Positions 12,773-23,919 of a stretch of DNA of 64,000 bases are shown here, piece after piece. The stretch lies in assembly GCA_928212115.1 (NCBI GenBank), contig CAKMRJ010000001.1, forward strand, positions 181,831,517 through 181,895,516, given 5' to 3'. The translations under genes and the position numbers were made by a program. The notes under the pieces were generated by a model. The model did no database searches and was not told the origin of the DNA. It saw only the letters and a list, made by a program, of their open reading frames with translations. The DNA comes from Lactuca virosa. Lineage: Eukaryota; Streptophyta; Magnoliopsida; Asterales; Asteraceae. Every line of letters begins with the position of its first letter. The stretch's first letter is position 1.

Positions 12773-15021
12773 TGTGACATCCCGAAATTTAGGTCTAAAA
12801 CTATAGATAGTCAATTCAACGAAAACTTCTTTTTAACCAGACCTATTGAGCTTTCATGCATATTTTGGAAAATAAATAGTGTCATTACAATTAAAATAAG
12901 ATATCAGATGGCATTTTACTTTAAATCGTGGAAAATCTCAACGAATCAAAAAAGAACAAACTGTAACCCTAGTTAATACGTCTGAAAAAACTAAAATTTC
13001 GAATGAAGTGGTTATGAGCGAAGAAAACACTCTAGTCTCGTAATACATGTTCACCAGATTTTGAAAATAAAAAGAATATCCAAAACGGAGTTCGTATTCA
13101 AAAGATACGACTGTTATATGAAACAAACTAGTATAATAATGATTTTCTTAAAACTGCATAAATCGTTTTGATCCGTTGACACACTTGCACACCTCAGATG
13201 GAAATTCCAAGAACATTTTTGGACTCAGGTTATGGGCTATTATTTGATTGTATACTCGAAATATTTTTAGTAATAATATTTGTAAAGTCAAAAAATCGGA
13301 CGTTCCGGATCAATTAAACGTAATTTACCAGAGTTCTACAACTAGAAAAATTAATTTGTTCGGGTTTTTGGAATCCTTGAACTCGACTCTATTATTCGCC
13401 ACTTTCGAAATTAGACGCCGATATTTAGGCATGCAAATCTAGAAGTGTTTTAGGGTATGTTTTAGAATAGGACATCACTAGGCCCCACCATGCTTACTTG
13501 AATGATCAAAAATCATCCAAAGGCACTTCCTCCTTTCTTTCCCACGTCCACATCCACCACCATACCTCTTGGAGTACATTGTTTCTTCTAAGTACAAGTA
13601 TGGCCCCTTTAAGTGTTTAACTAGTTTACGAAGTATCGTGCATGAAGGACATTAGAGGCTTTCTTATGCTATAAATAGAAGCCTTGGCCTCTCCATTTCA
13701 TCACAATTCATCAGCGATAAATCTCCAAATATTTCCCTTCCTTCCCTCTCTTCCTTTCTCCTTTTCTCTCGGACATCTCACCCCCCCCCCCCCGGAGGTG
13801 GTAAATAACTAACGGGAAACAGTAGCCCTCACCACCGTGCAGCCACCATTCGGCCACCACCTTTTGCCCATCTTGTGTTGCTACCTTTTGTGGTGTTTCT
13901 AAGTTCGAACATAGAGTTTTTATTATTATTTTGTGGGTTAATTCGAGTCCAAACCAGCTCGGGTTTAGGTCGTTACTAGTTCGTGTTTTCTCGAGGTACT
14001 TCCCGGAAACGATCACATTCTCGAGTCTAAACCAAGTTCACGTATCAAAGGCGAGTGCTTACGACCCCATTTTAAAGCTTTTATATATTTCGAGGGGGGG
14101 GGGGATACATGTGCTAATATATTTTTATGCAAAACATACAACAAAATATTATCATTTTATGTGAAAAAGCAACATACCTAGTTTACAAATGTTCTTATCA
14201 AGTAACACTTCATTTATACATAAACTAGTTTTAAACATGACACACTACTATGAGATTTACCTCCTTTATAAAACCGAGTACCTTATACCATTACATATAT
14301 ACTTACTCGGCTTTTATAGTACAAATTTATTCGTATACCTTAGTTAATGCATTTATAGTGAGATTAATCAATCGGAGCGGGTGATAAATATTTTCATTCT
14401 TTATCCACAACGTCCAATGAAGTGTCGTAAAGGGTTATATCTAGTCAGATAGGTCGGTTATAGGACTCACTATAAACATTAACTGGATCTCTATCTCTCT
14501 CTCTCTCTCTCTCTAAAAAGAACGGATTCAGTTTCTCTCTTTACAAAACAGTTATAAGTATGGTTTTACTTATAGAAAAACACCTTTTGGTTTTCAAAGT
14601 TTATCCAAAGGTTCTTTACAAACTCATTTATAAGTATGGTTTTAATTACAAGGAAAATACTTTTTGAACGTTTTAAAAGTAATACTACTACTCTAGTAGA
14701 AAACTTGTAACTCTCACCAACCTTGTGTTGACACTCAAAAATACATGTATTCTCAGGAGTTCACTAATCAATTTTTCAGACGATGGAATAGTCGTGAATA
14801 TTGGGCGACCTAGTTTTCATAGTTTTTGTTATATCTGCCTAGCTGTTTAAGGAAATTCGTGTACTTTATTATTATTTGTAAGAACCTTGTGTTCAAACTT
14901 TAAGATGAAATACAAATACTGTTTTGTTATTGTTGTACTTGTGCTATATATTCAATTGCTTGTGATCAATGACATAAGTCGCACATCCCAACATGTTCTG
15001 CCGGCTCGGCCGGGAGTGTGA
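12773..15021 (+). repeat. Element A 3' LTR
   Basis: It starts TGTGACATCCCG just after the polypurine tract and ends near GGCCGGGAGTGTGAA; the exact last base is uncertain. A TATA box (CTATAAATAGA) is at 13669-13679, a C12 tract at about 13781-13793, a G9 tract near 14095 and a (CT)n run at about 14493-14514. The block at 14713-14762, CTCACCAACC...ATTCTCAGG, and the terminal GCCGGCTCGGCCGGGAG are shared with the element B LTRs, though the bodies differ greatly. Length is about 2.25 kb. Confidence 0.82.
13669..13679 (+). promoter_or_regulatory. Element A LTR TATA box (predicted)
   Basis: CTATAAATAGA lies roughly 900 bases into the LTR, followed about 25 bases later by a pyrimidine-rich start-like stretch. 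Confidence 0.6.
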
Positions 15022-15381
15022 AAAAAAGTGACTAAGCATACTCAAATTAGAAAATCAAATAATAGATTCTGTGAACAGTGACTATTTGTCACGTTGTATG
15101 AACCCATGCATCACACCCCACGAATTGATTTGTGCCGCATTCCAAGAACCGACGCATGGTGTTTTTTTCAGTTATGATTGGGATCAATAATTGTAGGAAA
15201 AGCTGATACGCCCCATCCACAATGCAGAAACGGTCTCTATTAAACCCTAAACGATGTTTAGATTACAAAAGGCTTATGAAAAACTTTAAAAACTTAAAAT
15301 GTCTTGATCTAACCAAACCAAATCATGGAAATAGGTTAACACAAAACAATTGGAAATCAAATGAAAAATACATGAACGAGT
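15022..15381 (-). other. Copia-2 internal remnant between element A and the copia-2 LTR
   Basis: No open frame is recognisable. From its position directly left of a primer site in minus orientation, this should be the internal start of copia-2, and element A is inserted in it. The rest of copia-2 would lie left of the window. Confidence 0.35.
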
Positions 15382-16006
15382 GGCTTTGATACCATTATTA
15401 GGTTATAAGGATATAAAAAAACAAAAAAAAGCCACAAAGGAATAGCAGAAGAATACAAATAAATTAATCCCATAACTTAATAGAGGATCAAAGTTTAACA
15501 ACTCTAATGTAACTAAAACATAAGTTAGATAAAAGAAAACATACCGTCGAAGCCTTTGATTAATTCTTTGCCTTCTTTATGGATGTAGAGAGCCCAAACC
15601 GGAACTTCTCTTCCAAATCGTACCCAAGAAGCAAATCAACAACCTTGACACCTCCAGATCCATCGAACACCTTGAACACTGAAATCAAATTTCGAAAACA
15701 TCATCGATGCGTCGTGGAGGAGAAACGAGTGCGCTCTTTTGATGAGAATTTGAGAGGGTTTGGAGAGGGGTTTGATGATTTTGAGTTGTTTTAAACACAT
15801 GAAATTTCATCCATATACCCTTATTTATAGGGCTACGATTAGGGTTTCCATAAATTGGTTGTTTGGTCACTAAGCAACTATCTTTCACTTTAAACCCTTA
15901 AGGTTTTGTACGTTTCTATTAATTTATTAACTCTAATAAATTAATAAATTAAATCCGTTTATTTCTCTCTTGTCAAATATTACTTAAATGTGTCTTGTGT
16001 ATAACC
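15382..16006 (-). repeat. Copia-2: primer site and 5' LTR (Ty1/copia-like)
   Basis: The minus strand at 15382-15394 reads TGGTATCAAAGCC, a tRNA-Met primer site. The LTR-like body follows from about 15396 (TATTAGGTTATAAGG, where the usual TG end has decayed) to about 16006, where TATAACCCAAAA is its imperfect complement. A good promoter TATA (CTATAAATAAGGG on the minus strand, 15819-15831) sits about 180 bases inside. The 71-codon frame at 15579-15794 and its antisense partner are accidental. Right boundary uncertain by about 10 bases. Confidence 0.5.
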
Positions 16007-16291
16007 CAAAATGAAGGTAATATTAATGTGTTTGCGGGCACTATTTCTGTCACATTAGACTACTGGAAGCTTCTTTGGTATTTGTCATGTGCACCACCTC
16101 AGTCAGGATTAAATTATGAATACCTTCGAGTGTCAGTTTAGCACCATCGGTTGAACTAGTAACTATTGTAAACGTTTTGGGTCAACTTTCAGGCAATAAT
16201 GATAATATTAGCCATAGTTCTGGTAGAGAGAGTCTTCGATTTGTATTTTCCATAAATGAAATCATGAGCATCAAATTTTTGGATCTTAACT
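16007..16291 (-). pseudogene. gag: Copia-1 gag fragment (split from its start by G2)
   Basis: On the minus strand, after one copy of TAACT, the translation runs KIQKFDAHDFIYGKYKSK and, after a deletion, a segment close to LLPESWPKTFTIVTSS with TLEGIHNLILTEV. These match the start (KFDG.DF..W) and the C-terminal part (SLPESW...L) of Ty1/copia gag proteins. One TGG has become TGA. The first seven codons lie at 26056-26076, beyond G2. The left end is cut by the copia-2 LTR. Confidence 0.7.
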
Positions 16292-16649
16292 TGTAACATC
16301 CCAAAATCCGGGGCAAAAAATTTCACTTTTGGTTAGGTGATTTATAAAATGGTTCATCAAAACGTTACCAAAATCATGTCAATACATAAAGCTATAATAT
16401 CATGTCTCAAAACCAAATCATATGGAATAACAAAATATCAGAGTACAATCCCAGAAAACTCTAAACTGAAATCATATGTGTGTGTGTGTGATGCGCTGCT
16501 ACACCACTGACTCCTTCCCCTTGGACGAAGATGTACCTGAAACCAAAACTGAAAACTGTAAGCACAAAGCTTAGTGAGTTCCCCCATCATACCACATACC
16601 ATACGATCACATAGCATACATACTGTCGGGCAATTGTGGGGCGCCCGTC

Positions 16650-16777
16650 CTACCCATGTCAAGCCATTCTGGGGTGCTGACCTACCCATGTCAAGCCATT
16701 CTGGGGTGCTAACCTACCCATGTCAAGCTATTCTGGGGTGCTGACCTACCCATGTCAAGCTATTCCAGGGTGCTGAC
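16650..16777. repeat. 32-bp tandem repeat x4 in G2 3' LTR
   Basis: Four units begin CTACCCATGTCAAGC and end GGGGTGCTGAC, with one or two changes each. The same array is at 24277-24404 in the other LTR. Confidence 0.95.
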
Positions 16778-18263
16778 CTACCCTCCAGTCTATCTCAACC
16801 GAACGCGAGGACTATTTCACCGCCTACTACTAACACATAATATCATATCATAGTCATGATGTCAGACATATCTGGGGTGTCCGACCTACCCATTAGTCCT
16901 AGCGACCGAATCGGGGACTAGTCCCCTTCTACTGATACTATCTCACATAACGTAGTAACTGGCAAACTAGCATACTTACATATCAAACAAACTAGCATAC
17001 TCACATATCCAACAATAACATACCAGACAATTATCACAGAGATAACCGTCCCAACTATCAATCACTAGTGGGCCGACGTTGGTGCCTTAGACCCACTTCT
17101 ACTGGAAGGTAACTCACCTCGATGTCGTGTAGTGTCTGAACTGTCCTCGGCGTGAAGGTCGGCTCTCTTCGACTCCTCAATCCCTACACGACAACCCTCA
17201 AGTCATCAAACAGAACATGCAACCCTAACCAGGGTCAAAACCCAAAACCATGCAAAGTCAACATTGGTCAAAGTCAACACCCAGTTGACCTGACTCGCTG
17301 AGTTGTTCTACCAACTCGTCGAGTCCATGCCACACTAACCCGATCCAACCCCGACTTCACTCGTCGAGTCTAGCAAGAACCCGACGGGTTCTCCTTCATT
17401 CAAACCATCGGGACCATCTTCATTCGACTTGCCTAGTTCTTCCTTGAACTCGGCGGGCTCATCTCCCTCATAAGAATGTGTCCGGTCAACGACTCGCCGA
17501 GTTCTATGAATAACTCGTCGAGTCCATCTTCAAAGATGGGGAGATTGCCTTGGACTCGCCGAGCCTGTTCATACACTCATCGAGTCCCATGATTCCCAGG
17601 TCTCTTTTCGCGTCTAAACATCTACGAGACTTTCCTCCCAAACAACTGGTCCATCCACAAAAAGGATTTGGTGGTCATTACACCGCGACTCGCCGAGTGC
17701 CAAGAACAACTCGGCGAGTCCATCCTTGACCAACACTATACAGTCGATTTAGATGAGCCTTAATACCTCAAAACCATAGATCTAGCCCCTCAATGTCCAT
17801 TTCATACGTAAAGCTCCAAACTTGGTGCACATGCATGGGGGCTTTGGCTTAAAAATCCATAAAAGGTGCTCTACAAGATGCATGGGGCTCTCATGGCCAT
17901 AAAGTTGGCACCTTTATGCCATGAGACCCTTCCAATGATTCTGATCTGAAGTCAATACCTCATATAACACTCCACAAATCTGAATATGGCTTGGAAAGCC
18001 CTAAATGTGCCCAAAACCCAAGTCTAAAGATGAATAAACACATAGAAGACCAAGACAGAGACATTTTACCTTGATTGAGCTGAAAATGGAACTAGATACC
18101 TGAATCTCTAAGCCCCAACTCGAACTCTCAAGCTTCTTTCTTCTTCTCCAAGCTACATAAACCACCAAATGTACCAAAATGGCCTTAGAACACACAAAAA
18201 CGGCTACGGTTTCGTTACACAACTTTCTGGGAGTGATAAGGGCGATGGAGGCTGAGATAAGGT

Positions 18264-18275
18264 GTTTAAATAGGG
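18264..18275 (-). promoter_or_regulatory. G2 3' LTR TATA box (predicted)
   Basis: The minus strand reads CCCTATTTAAAC about 200 bases inside the LTR. The counterpart in the transcribing 5' LTR is 25847-25858. Confidence 0.55.
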
Positions 18276-18471
18276 TGCAAACCCTCAGATTTAGGGTTTT
18301 ACTCAAGCAGCACCTACTCGCCGAGTCAGTATTCTGACTCGTCGAGTAGGTCACTTAAACTGTCCTCGAATCTCGACTCTACTCGACGAGTTGGGCCTCT
18401 AACTTGTCGAGTCCAAGAGAAAAACACAAGAATTGCTTGAATTAACTGCGTGCTAGGAATCGGGTGTTACA

Positions 18472-18485
18472 AATCTCCCCCACTT
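18472..18485 (-). other. G2 polypurine tract
   Basis: The minus strand reads AAGTGGGGGAGATT against the LTR edge at 18471. The pol stop codon (18489-18491) is only four bases away. Confidence 0.93.
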
Positions 18486-18488
18486 ATA

Positions 18489-21400
18489 TTAGACTTCGTC
18501 CTCGAAGTCTGCCACTGAATCCGAAAAAAGATCAGGGTAATGCTCCCTCATCTCGTCCTCCGGCTCCCAGGTCTATTCCGAGCCCTTGCGGTGCTGCCAC
18601 TGCACCTTTACCAGCTCCACCCTCTTGTTCCTCAGATCCGTTGACTTCCTGTCAAGGATTGCCACTGGCTGCTCGATGTAGTTCAGGCTGTCATCAACCT
18701 GAATATCCTCTAGAGGCACTACCGCCGAATCGTCTACCAGGCATTTCCGCAACTGGGAGACATGAAATGTGCTATGAATCTGACTGAGTTCAACTGGCAG
18801 ATCCAACCTACAAGCCACCTTGCCCACCCGGGCCGTAACCTTGAAGGGTCCAATATACCTGGGGCTCAGCTTGACCCGCTTCCTGAATCGAATGACGCCC
18901 TTCCAAGGCGACACCTTCAGGAGCACCATATCCCCGACCTGGAACTCCAGATCCGATCGACGCTTGTCGGCATAACTTTTCTTCCGACTTTGAGCAGTCT
19001 GAAGCCTGCTTCGAACCTGCTGGATCCTCTCTGAAGTCTTGAGTACCACTTCGGTACTCCCCACGACTCTCTGTCCGACCTCTCCCCAGCATATCGGGGT
19101 CCTGCACTTCCTCCCATACAACATCTCGAAAGGAGGACGGTCGATGCTCGCGTGATAACTGTTATAATAAGAAAACTCCGCCAACGGAAGGTAAGTATCC
19201 CAACTACCTCCGAAGTCTAAAACACACGGCCGCAGCATATCCTCCAAAGTCCGGATGGTCCGCTCGCTCTGTCCATCCGTCTGCAGGTGGAAGGCGGTAC
19301 TAAAATGCAGACGAGTACCCAGCTCGTCATGGAACTTCTTCCAAAACCTGGAAGTGAACCGCACATCCCTGTCGGAAATCACTGAAACTGGCACCCCGTT
19401 CCGCGGCACCACCTCCCTGGAGATGTCATCCAACTTTTCGGTCGAAATACTCTCCTGGATCGGAATAAAATAGGCGCTCTTGGTCAATCGGTCAACGATG
19501 ACCCAAATCGAATCCACTCGTCGCGCGGTCCTGGGAAGCTTCGTAATGAGGTCCATAGTGATATCCTCCCACTTCCACAGCGGGATATCCAACGGCTGGA
19601 ACTTGTCGTGTGGTCTCTGGTGCTCAGCCTTGACCTTTCTGCAGGTCAGGCACCTTTCGACAACCCAACCTATGTCCCTCTTCATACAGGGCCACCAATA
19701 ATCGAGACGAAGATCCCTGTACATCTTCGTCGCCCCGGGATGGATAGAGAACCAGGATTTGTGCGTATCTGCCATCAATACCTGGTGCACACCCCCATGA
19801 TAAGGGACCCACACCCTACGGTGAAGAGTCAACAATCCCCGACTATCATATTCGAAGGAGGAAACCTGACCCACAATTCGCTCACTCTTCCGATATTCCT
19901 CCTTCATGGCCTCCTGCTGGGCCTCCCGAATCTGCTCCAACAGCAGAGTCTCAACTGTCATCCTCAGACAGATGTCCCTGATCAGCGTTGCCTTGCGGCT
20001 AAGCACATCGGCCACGACATTAGCCTTCCCCGGGTGGTAGAGGATTTCGCAATCATAATCCTTCACCACATCAAGCCACCGATGCTGCCTCATATTCAGA
20101 TTTGGCTGGTCCATGAGATACCTCAGGCTCTTGTGGTCCATGTAAATGGTACAATGAACCCCATAGAGGTAATGACGCCAAATCTTGAGGGCGAACACAA
20201 CAGCCCCCAGCTCCAAATCATGCGTCGGGTAATTCGCCTCGTGAGGCTTCAGCTGCCTCGAAGCGTAAGCAATAACGTGCCCCCTCTACATCAATATCGT
20301 ACTCAAGCCGGAGATGGACGCATCACAATATACTAAAAAGTCCTCCATGCCCTTTGGCAGGACTAAGATTGGCGCCTCGCACAATCTCTGTCTCAATGTC
20401 TCAAATGTGGCCTGCTGCTCAGGCCCCCAGCGAAAGACCACGACTTTCCTCGTCAACCGGGTCAGGGGCACGGCTATCTTGGAGAAGTCCTGAATGAATC
20501 TCCGATAGTAGCCTGCCAATCCCAGAAAGCTCCGAATCTCAGATGGAGACCTCGGAACCTCCCATCTCATCACGGCCTCCACCTTGGCCGGATCAACCGA
20601 AATCCCGTCCTGGTTGACAAGGTGCCCAAGAAACTGCACCTTGTGCGACCAGAACTCACACTTGAAGAACTTAGCATACAAGCTCTCCCTCCTCAAAGTA
20701 TCCAAAACCTCTCGCAAGTGCTCCTCATGCTGCTCTCACGTCTTGGAATAAACCAAGATGTCATCGATGAAAACTATCACAGACCGATCCAACATCGGCC
20801 TGCACACGCGGTTCATGAGATCCATGAACACGGCAGGAGCATTGGTGAGCCCGAAAGGCATCACCACGAACTCATAGTGTCCATAACGCATCCAAAACGC
20901 AGTCTTCTGCACATCCTCCTCTCTGACCCTCATCTGATGATATCCTGAACGCAAATCAATCTTGGAGAACCAAGATGCTCCCTGTAGCTGGTCAAAGAGG
21001 TCATCAATCCTCGGAAGTGGGTAACGATTCTTCACCGTTACCTTGTTCAGCTCCCGATAATCTATACACATCCGATGCGACCCGTCCTTCTTCTTAACAA
21101 ATAGAATCGCGGCTCCCCAGGGTGAACTGCTCGGTCTAATGAAGCCCTTGTCTAACAGCTCCTGCAGTTTGTGTAGACAACTCCTACATCTCAGGAGGAG
21201 CCAACCGATATGGTGCCTTGGCTATCGGAGCCACACCAGGGACTAGGTCGATCCTGAACTCTACCTGCCTCTCCGGAGGTATCCCATGCAACTCCTCGGG
21301 GAATACATCCACAAACTCTCGTACCACGGGCACATCGCCCACCGTCGCCTTACCCGCCTCCCGGGTATCCATAACATAGGCGACAAATCCTGCGCAACCC

Positions 21401-21837
21401 TACTGAAGGTAGCGCCTAGGTCTCGCTGCTGAACATAAAGTTGGTTCTCGCTGTGGCCTCTCACCCTGAATCACCAGCTCTCCCCCACTTGGGGTCCTGA
21501 TCTGCACCAACTGCTGCGCACAGTCAATCACTGTCCCATTGGGACTTAGCCAATCCATACCAATAATAACCTTGTTCCCCCGCAAAGGTATGGGAACCAA
21601 ATCTACCAGATAACGCTCTTCAAACAGCTGCAAAACACAATCTCGGTAGACCTCTGATGCTCGCACTGACCGGTCGTCCGCAATCTCGACCTCTAGAGGG
21701 CAATCCAACACGCCCGAAGACTCAGGAAACTTCTTGCTAAGCGCAAGAGAGACAAACGATCGGGTAGCACCCGAATCAAACAATACCTGAACTGGGATAT
21801 CGTTCACATGGAACGATCCTAAACAGAGCACATACAT
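18489..21837 (-). pseudogene. pol: G2 pol: protease, reverse transcriptase, RNase H, integrase, chromodomain-like tail
   Basis: Protease: VLFDSGATRSFVSLALSK (about 21780). Reverse transcriptase: VFPEELHGIPPERQVEFRID, MCIDYRELNKVT, IDLRSGYHQMRV, MPFGLTNAPAVFMD, FIDDILVYSKT. RNase H: DFLVYCDASISGL, then a long frame 20216-18573 starting MELGAVVFALKIWRHYLYG. Integrase: CLTCRKVKAEHQRP, core ITMDLITKLPRTARRVD, ISDRDVRFTSRFW and the glutamate in QTDGQSERTIRTLED, so all three catalytic acidic residues remain. Tail: VSPWKGVIRFRKR and EQPVAILDRK...VQWQHRKG, then TAG in place of TGG, then TWEPEDEM to a true stop at 18489. In-frame stops are at 21400, 21184, 20736, 20286 and 18573. An extra A near 21165 shifts the frame before the fingers motif. 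Confidence 0.95.
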
Positions 21838-21933
21838 AACATATCAAAATCACAGCGTTATAACACAAAAGTATAAGAAAGAAATTATACCCGTCACCAC
21901 ATCGGGTGCAGCGCGTGCCTCCTCGGCTGTCAA

Positions 21934-23103
21934 CTAAAATACTTGGCTCCTCACCACCGGAGCCTCTGCTTTGGCCTTCCGGCCATCCGTAACCCACGAT
22001 TTCGCTGTAGTCGGCACCGCCGCTGGCGCTGCTGCTATCGCTGCTGTCAATCTAGGGCAGTTGGCTTTCTTATGGCCCCTCTGATTGCAATGGAAGCAAA
22101 TCAGGTCTGACATCTGCACTGTGGGGGCGGGGGCGGTACAATCACTGCCAAAGTGCCCCGTCTTGCCGCACTTGTAGCAGCCCGACGATCCTGCTCTACA
22201 CGCTCCCTCATGTGGCCTGCCGTATTTCCTGCAGCGGCTCTGGCCCGGCTGGCCCTTCGACCTAACGTCGGATCCCTTGGGTTTCTTCCCCGAAACCCCT
22301 AACACCTGCTCAGTCTCTTCTTTCCTCTTCCTGACATGCTCCAAATCGAGCTCCCTCTCCCGCGCCCTGGCAATCATGGACTCCAGGGTCGGGCAGGCTG
22401 AATAGCTGACATGCTCCCGAATATCAGCCCTCAACATATCATGGTAGCGGGTCTTCCACATCTCCTCATCCCCCGCATAGTGGGGTACCAACAGGGCCCA
22501 CTCCCTGAACTTGGCGGTGATCTCTGCCACTAACTCAGTCGTCTGCCTCATATCCAAAAGCTCTCTGGCCAGCTGCTGAAGCTCCACAGCCGGCGCAAAC
22601 TCAGCCTTGAATCTGGTCACAAAATCTGACCACGCCATAGCCTCAACGGTTGGGGCTCCCAACGAGTCACCAACCGACTCCCACCAGTCTCTAGCTCTAT
22701 CCCTCAGACATCCCGCAACAAAGCAGACCTTCGACCCTTGGGGGCAGAAGCTCGTCAACTGTGCAGACTCAATGTCTGCGATCCATCTCCTGGCAGCAAT
22801 CGGGTCCTTCACCCCGTGAAAATCCGGCGCACCACTCCCTCTGAAGTCCTTAAAGGACAGTGTGCGCGTACCCGAATGGCTGGTCGCCAAGTCACTCCTG
22901 AATTCTTGGAGGCGATCCTCCATCAGCTCAACAATCCCTTCCTTGATCGACCCGAAAATAACCGGGGTCGACTCAAGGATGCCTCTCGTGATCTCAGACG
23001 CGATGAAATCGCGTAGCCCATCATCAACCTACTCGGATCATGCACCCGAGCCTTATCCTGATCCTGATCCGGAACCTCCCGCTCCATGTCGTGTGATTGC
23101 CAT
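21934..23103 (-). pseudogene. gag: G2 gag with capsid and three finger regions
   Basis: The frame 22923-21934 is open and extends upstream in the same frame, through VDDGLRDFIASEITRGIL, to an ATG at 23103. That N-terminal part has three stops, the first at 23053-23055. The capsid includes DFHGVKDPIAARRWIADIES and RDRARDWWESVGDS. The nucleocapsid holds CRKYGRPHEGAC (a cysteine lost), CYKCGKTGHFGSDC and CFHCNQRGHKKANC, the last two intact CX2CX4HX4C knuckles. The stop at 21934 lies 97 bases before the first methionine of the protease frame, so gag and pol are separate frames or joined by recoding. Confidence 0.93.
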
Positions 23104-23904
23104 ACTGCAAATAAACACATAAACGTCAGGATCATAAATGCTCTCAAGAGGTCTCACACACTCTCCAAGTTCCCTGGTTCCATCTCGGCCCTCCCTGACT
23201 CGAGTACGAATCCTTTGCTTCCAGTAGTACGGGCCCATGCTACCTTCCACATCTATCCGTACTTTCCCCAAGGATTGCTTCAACTTCACCAAGTCCCTTT
23301 ACCGATACCCTCTTCCACTAATCTCATCCTAGGCTCTCTTAGGGCACCCTCCGACCTACTCTTCGCCATCAGCTGCACTAGGAGTCCCTACTTCCCTTCC
23401 CTAACTAGCTTGCGAATACTGTTACATATCCGCTCACTAGTTAGTTAAAGTTAGCCAGGACCCCTTTAGCACAAATCAAGCAGCATTCGTGCATTGAGTA
23501 ACCACATCAGGTATAACTTAATCAGGCTATCCTACCATTGGCTAAACAGTCCTAGCATACCGCTCATACAAAAGGCATTCCAGGCATCCTCCTAGATCCT
23601 TAGCCCTACTCTAGAATGTTGTTCTCAGAATCATATATCAGGCATACAAGGCATCCTCCTAGACCCTAAGCCCTAATCTAGCATGTCGTTCTCAGAATCA
23701 TAAATCATACACATATCATAACAAGTATGGGTATCTTGGGGAAAACTTACTTGAGCTCGGTCGGTCGCACGCATCACACACATTGTCCTTTCTCAAAATT
23801 CTTTAACTTAAAATTTTAGAAACCGTTTTCTTTGTAAAAATCTTTCAAGCCCTTGGTTTGAGTTCAGACACCCCCGAGGGTGTGTCCGAAACCCTCAAAC
23901 CAAG
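23104..23904 (-). other. G2 untranslated leader
   Basis: Non-coding. It contains a local duplication: two blocks ending near TCCTCCTAGA(T/C)CCTTAGCCC (23587-23700). Its downstream half matches the D leader (GGAAAGTACGGATA.GTGTGGAAGGTAG), and its start matches G1 and D. Confidence 0.7.
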
Positions 23905-23916
23905 GCTCTGATACCA
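23905..23916 (-). other. G2 primer-binding site (tRNA-iMet)
   Basis: The minus strand reads TGGTATCAGAGC, three bases from the 5' LTR edge at 23920. Confidence 0.96.
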
Positions 23917-23919
23917 ACT

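Larger units (their letters stand above)
4662..15021 (+). mobile_element. A: old Ty3/gypsy retrotransposon, 5'-truncated
   Basis: On the plus strand the order is leader, gag, protease, reverse transcriptase, RNase H, integrase, polypurine tract and 3' LTR. The 5' LTR is missing because G1 is inserted at 4661/4662. A solo LTR (5545-8478) splits gag. Coding parts are full of stops and frameshifts and have lost catalytic residues, so this is among the oldest layers. Its gag and leader are homologous to those of element B on the opposite strand. The integrase tail keeps the chromovirus-type ending EEPVAIMDQE. Confidence 0.9.
16292..18471 (-). repeat. G2 3' LTR
   Basis: Ends are TGTAACATCCC and GGGTGTTACA; length 2180 bp. 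It contains a tandem array of four 32-bp units (16650-16777) and about a dozen near-palindromes ACTCGYCGAGT, many in spaced pairs. The TATA-like CCCTATTTAAAC is at 18264-18275 on the minus strand. The frame at 18354-18001 is accidental. Confidence 0.96.

Noticed and set aside
15579..15888. Overlapping sense and antisense frames of about 70 codons
   Set aside because: They fall in the transcribed part of the copia-2 LTR next to its TATA box and show no protein family features.
16650..16777. Regularly repeated 32-bp units resembling a CRISPR array
   Set aside because: Units are directly adjacent with no spacers, lie inside a plant LTR and recur at the same place in the partner LTR.
18001..18354. 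117-codon minus-strand frame, repeated in part at 25710-25937
   Set aside because: It lies entirely within the G2 LTR U3/R region and is not conserved as protein between the two LTRs.
19608..20336. 242-codon plus-strand frame
   Set aside because: It is antisense to the G2 RNase H/integrase coding region and has no motif of its own.
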